From Candidatus Aenigmatarchaeota archaeon (GTDB lineage Archaea; Aenigmatarchaeota; Aenigmatarchaeia; CG10238-14), in assembly GCA_026397455.1 (NCBI GenBank), contig JAPLUX010000101.1, positions 1 through 5,638 of the forward strand: DNA of 5,638 nucleotides. The letters run 5' to 3'. A program made the translations under genes and the position numbers. Below the pieces are notes generated by a model that worked only from the letters and a program-made list of their open reading frames with translations, made no database searches and had not been told where the DNA came from. Positions 4,874-5,638 of the stretch are shown here, in pieces (position 1 is the stretch's first letter; the number at the start of each line of letters is the position of its first letter).

Positions 4874-5638
4874 TTAAAATGTTGTTAATTTTTTTCCTTC
4901 GGGTTTTTCCTTATTGTACCGTTTTTTATAGAAAATAATAATTAAGACAGTTGCGACTACCAGTGAGAGCAATAGTGATGTTCCGAGAGGTGAACTCGCA
5001 AATACCATAAAACCAGTTATTGGACTTGATATGGGTGATGGTGTAATCGTAGTAGTCGTAGTTGGAGCCTGCGTTGTTGTAGTTGTTGTAGTAGTTGGCA
5101 CTGCTGTCGTAGTTGTGGGCGTGGTTGAAGCGACGCAAATACCATTCTGGCAAGTTAATCCCGCACAGCAGTATTGGAACTGGTCGCAGACATAGTTTTC
5201 CTGCTTGCAGGTCGTCGAAACATATCCGCCTCCTCCTCCAGCATTCACAAATGAAGCTGCTGAAGGTGCAGTGGTTGAAGTTGTCGATGTTGTAGACTGT
5301 CCAGTCACCATGATAGTTACGCTCTTCATTAGCTGGATGTTTATCTTGACTTGCCCGGGTTGCCCTTCTTGCAAAGCATAAAGAAATCCTGTGATGTTCT
5401 GCCCTAGATTATAATCTGAAGGCACACTTGCAGTTATGCTGATGTAAACAATTTCGCCTGGCGGCAAATCTTTAGTTGCAGGAAAAGAGAGATATTTCGC
5501 AGCATCGCCTGTTGCAGTGAGGCTGACTGTAATCGCTTGATCCCCATCATTCAATAGTCTCCACTGAGCCGAATTGCTTCCTCCGATAGGAACTGAAATC
5601 ACCAATGGTCCTGCCACTTCCTGCAGAGAAAATACTCC
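4874..5638 (-). CDS. Membrane-anchored surface protein with knottin-like module (C-terminal part, N-terminus outside the window)
   Basis: The frame is open to the window edge. GTG at 5617-5615 is in frame, but it is most likely an internal Val, since the reading continues upstream as GVFSLQE. Numbering from that Val: residues 1-105 form a beta-sandwich ('SAQWRLLNDGDQAITVSLTATGD', 'LPPGEIVYISITASVP', 'QVKINIQLMKSVTIMV') like the extracellular domains of many archaeal surface proteins. Then come a Ser/Thr linker (106-119), a Gly run, and a six-Cys module at 137-161 with spacing C-x6-C-x5-CC-x4-C-x4-C. A Thr/Pro stalk (166-196) is followed by 'PITGFMVF', a transmembrane helix (about 209-230) and a basic cytoplasmic tail (KKRYNKEK). 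The topology is outside, one helix, inside. The stalk is probably glycosylated. The gene has higher GC than the intergenic DNA beside it and continues into the 155-aa gene. The complete domain set is unknown. Confidence 0.85.
   Translation of the reverse strand, partial: GVFSLQEVAGPLVISVPIGGSNSAQWRLLNDGDQAITVSLTATGDAAKYLSFPATKDLPPGEIVYISITASVPSDYNLGQNITGFLYALQEGQPGQVKINIQLMKSVTIMVTGQSTTSTTSTTAPSAASFVNAGGGGGYVSTTCKQENYVCDQFQYCCAGLTCQNGICVASTTPTTTTAVPTTTTTTTTQAPTTTTTITPSPISSPITGFMVFASSPLGTSLLLSLVVATVLIIIFYKKRYNKEKPEGKKLTTF
5045..5122 (-). repeat. Low-complexity Thr-codon tract (stalk)
   Basis: The DNA is dominated by ACT/ACA/ACC/ACG triplets encoding Thr-rich sequence with Pro, Ala and Gln interruptions. 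This is a typical extracellular spacer just before the membrane helix. Such triplet tracts are prone to length change by slippage, but mixed codon use makes this one fairly stable. A shorter related tract lies at 5261-5302. Confidence 0.6.

Noticed and set aside
4926..5295. Frames of 75 aa (minus, 4926-5153) and 60 aa (plus, 5113-5295).
   Set aside because: The first is an out-of-frame reading of the Thr-codon tract and transmembrane region; the second is antisense to the knottin module. Neither has a supported start or a sensible protein composition.
5615..5617. GTG as the true start of the membrane-anchored protein.
   Set aside because: The frame stays open to the window edge, no ribosome site or signal peptide sits at this point, and a secreted, anchored protein needs a signal peptide that must lie upstream.
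1..5638. CRISPR array, tRNA or rRNA gene, insertion sequence, attachment site.
   Set aside because: No regularly spaced identical repeats, no tRNA cloverleaf or rRNA signature, no transposase-like coding sequence and no flanking target duplications were seen on either strand.

Overview
The window looks like a piece of a low-GC archaeal genome. Every gene lies on the minus strand, so transcription runs right to left. The archaeal signals are TATA boxes (two of them about 27-30 bp from a start codon that has no Shine-Dalgarno, which suggests leaderless mRNAs), oligo-T tracts right after stop codons in place of bacterial hairpin terminators, and an archaeal-style AAA ATPase. The surface-protein style is also archaeal: Thr-rich linkers ahead of a C-terminal membrane helix, Cys-rich modules and Ig-like repeats. 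From memory, this combination resembles DPANN-type archaea such as Woesearchaeota or Pacearchaeota. The sequence alone does not prove that placement.

Layout in order of transcription. (1) 5638-4874: C-terminal part of a membrane-anchored surface protein, with a beta-sandwich, a six-Cys knottin-like module, Thr-rich stalks and a transmembrane helix; its N-terminus lies outside the window. (2) 4850-4383: a 155-aa exported single Ig-like domain, 23 nt downstream and probably co-transcribed. (3) 4382-4175: a very AT-rich intergenic region holding a TATA box. (4) 4174-4046: a 42-aa CPNCG micro-protein whose stop codon overlaps the next start as ATGA. (5) 4049-978: a 1023-aa secreted protein built as golvesin/xanthan-lyase-type binding domain, right-handed beta-helix, then five alternating Ig-like modules (A-B-A-B-A). 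(6) 856-320: a 178-aa secreted Cys-rich protein with its own TATA box and Shine-Dalgarno. (7) 201-1: the N-terminus of an AAA ATPase of the AAA_14/DUF4143 type, cut by the window edge. Two copies of a near-palindromic element sit symmetrically around its TATA box.

Four of the six genes encode exported proteins, so this is mainly a cell-surface or secreted-protein locus, plausibly for adhesion or glycan binding. That role is inferred from domain types; I see no catalytic motif that fixes an enzyme activity. The points most worth a second look are the overlapping micro-gene, the duplicated operator at the ATPase promoter with a weaker related element upstream of two other promoters, the knottin-like module, and the A/B super-repeat.
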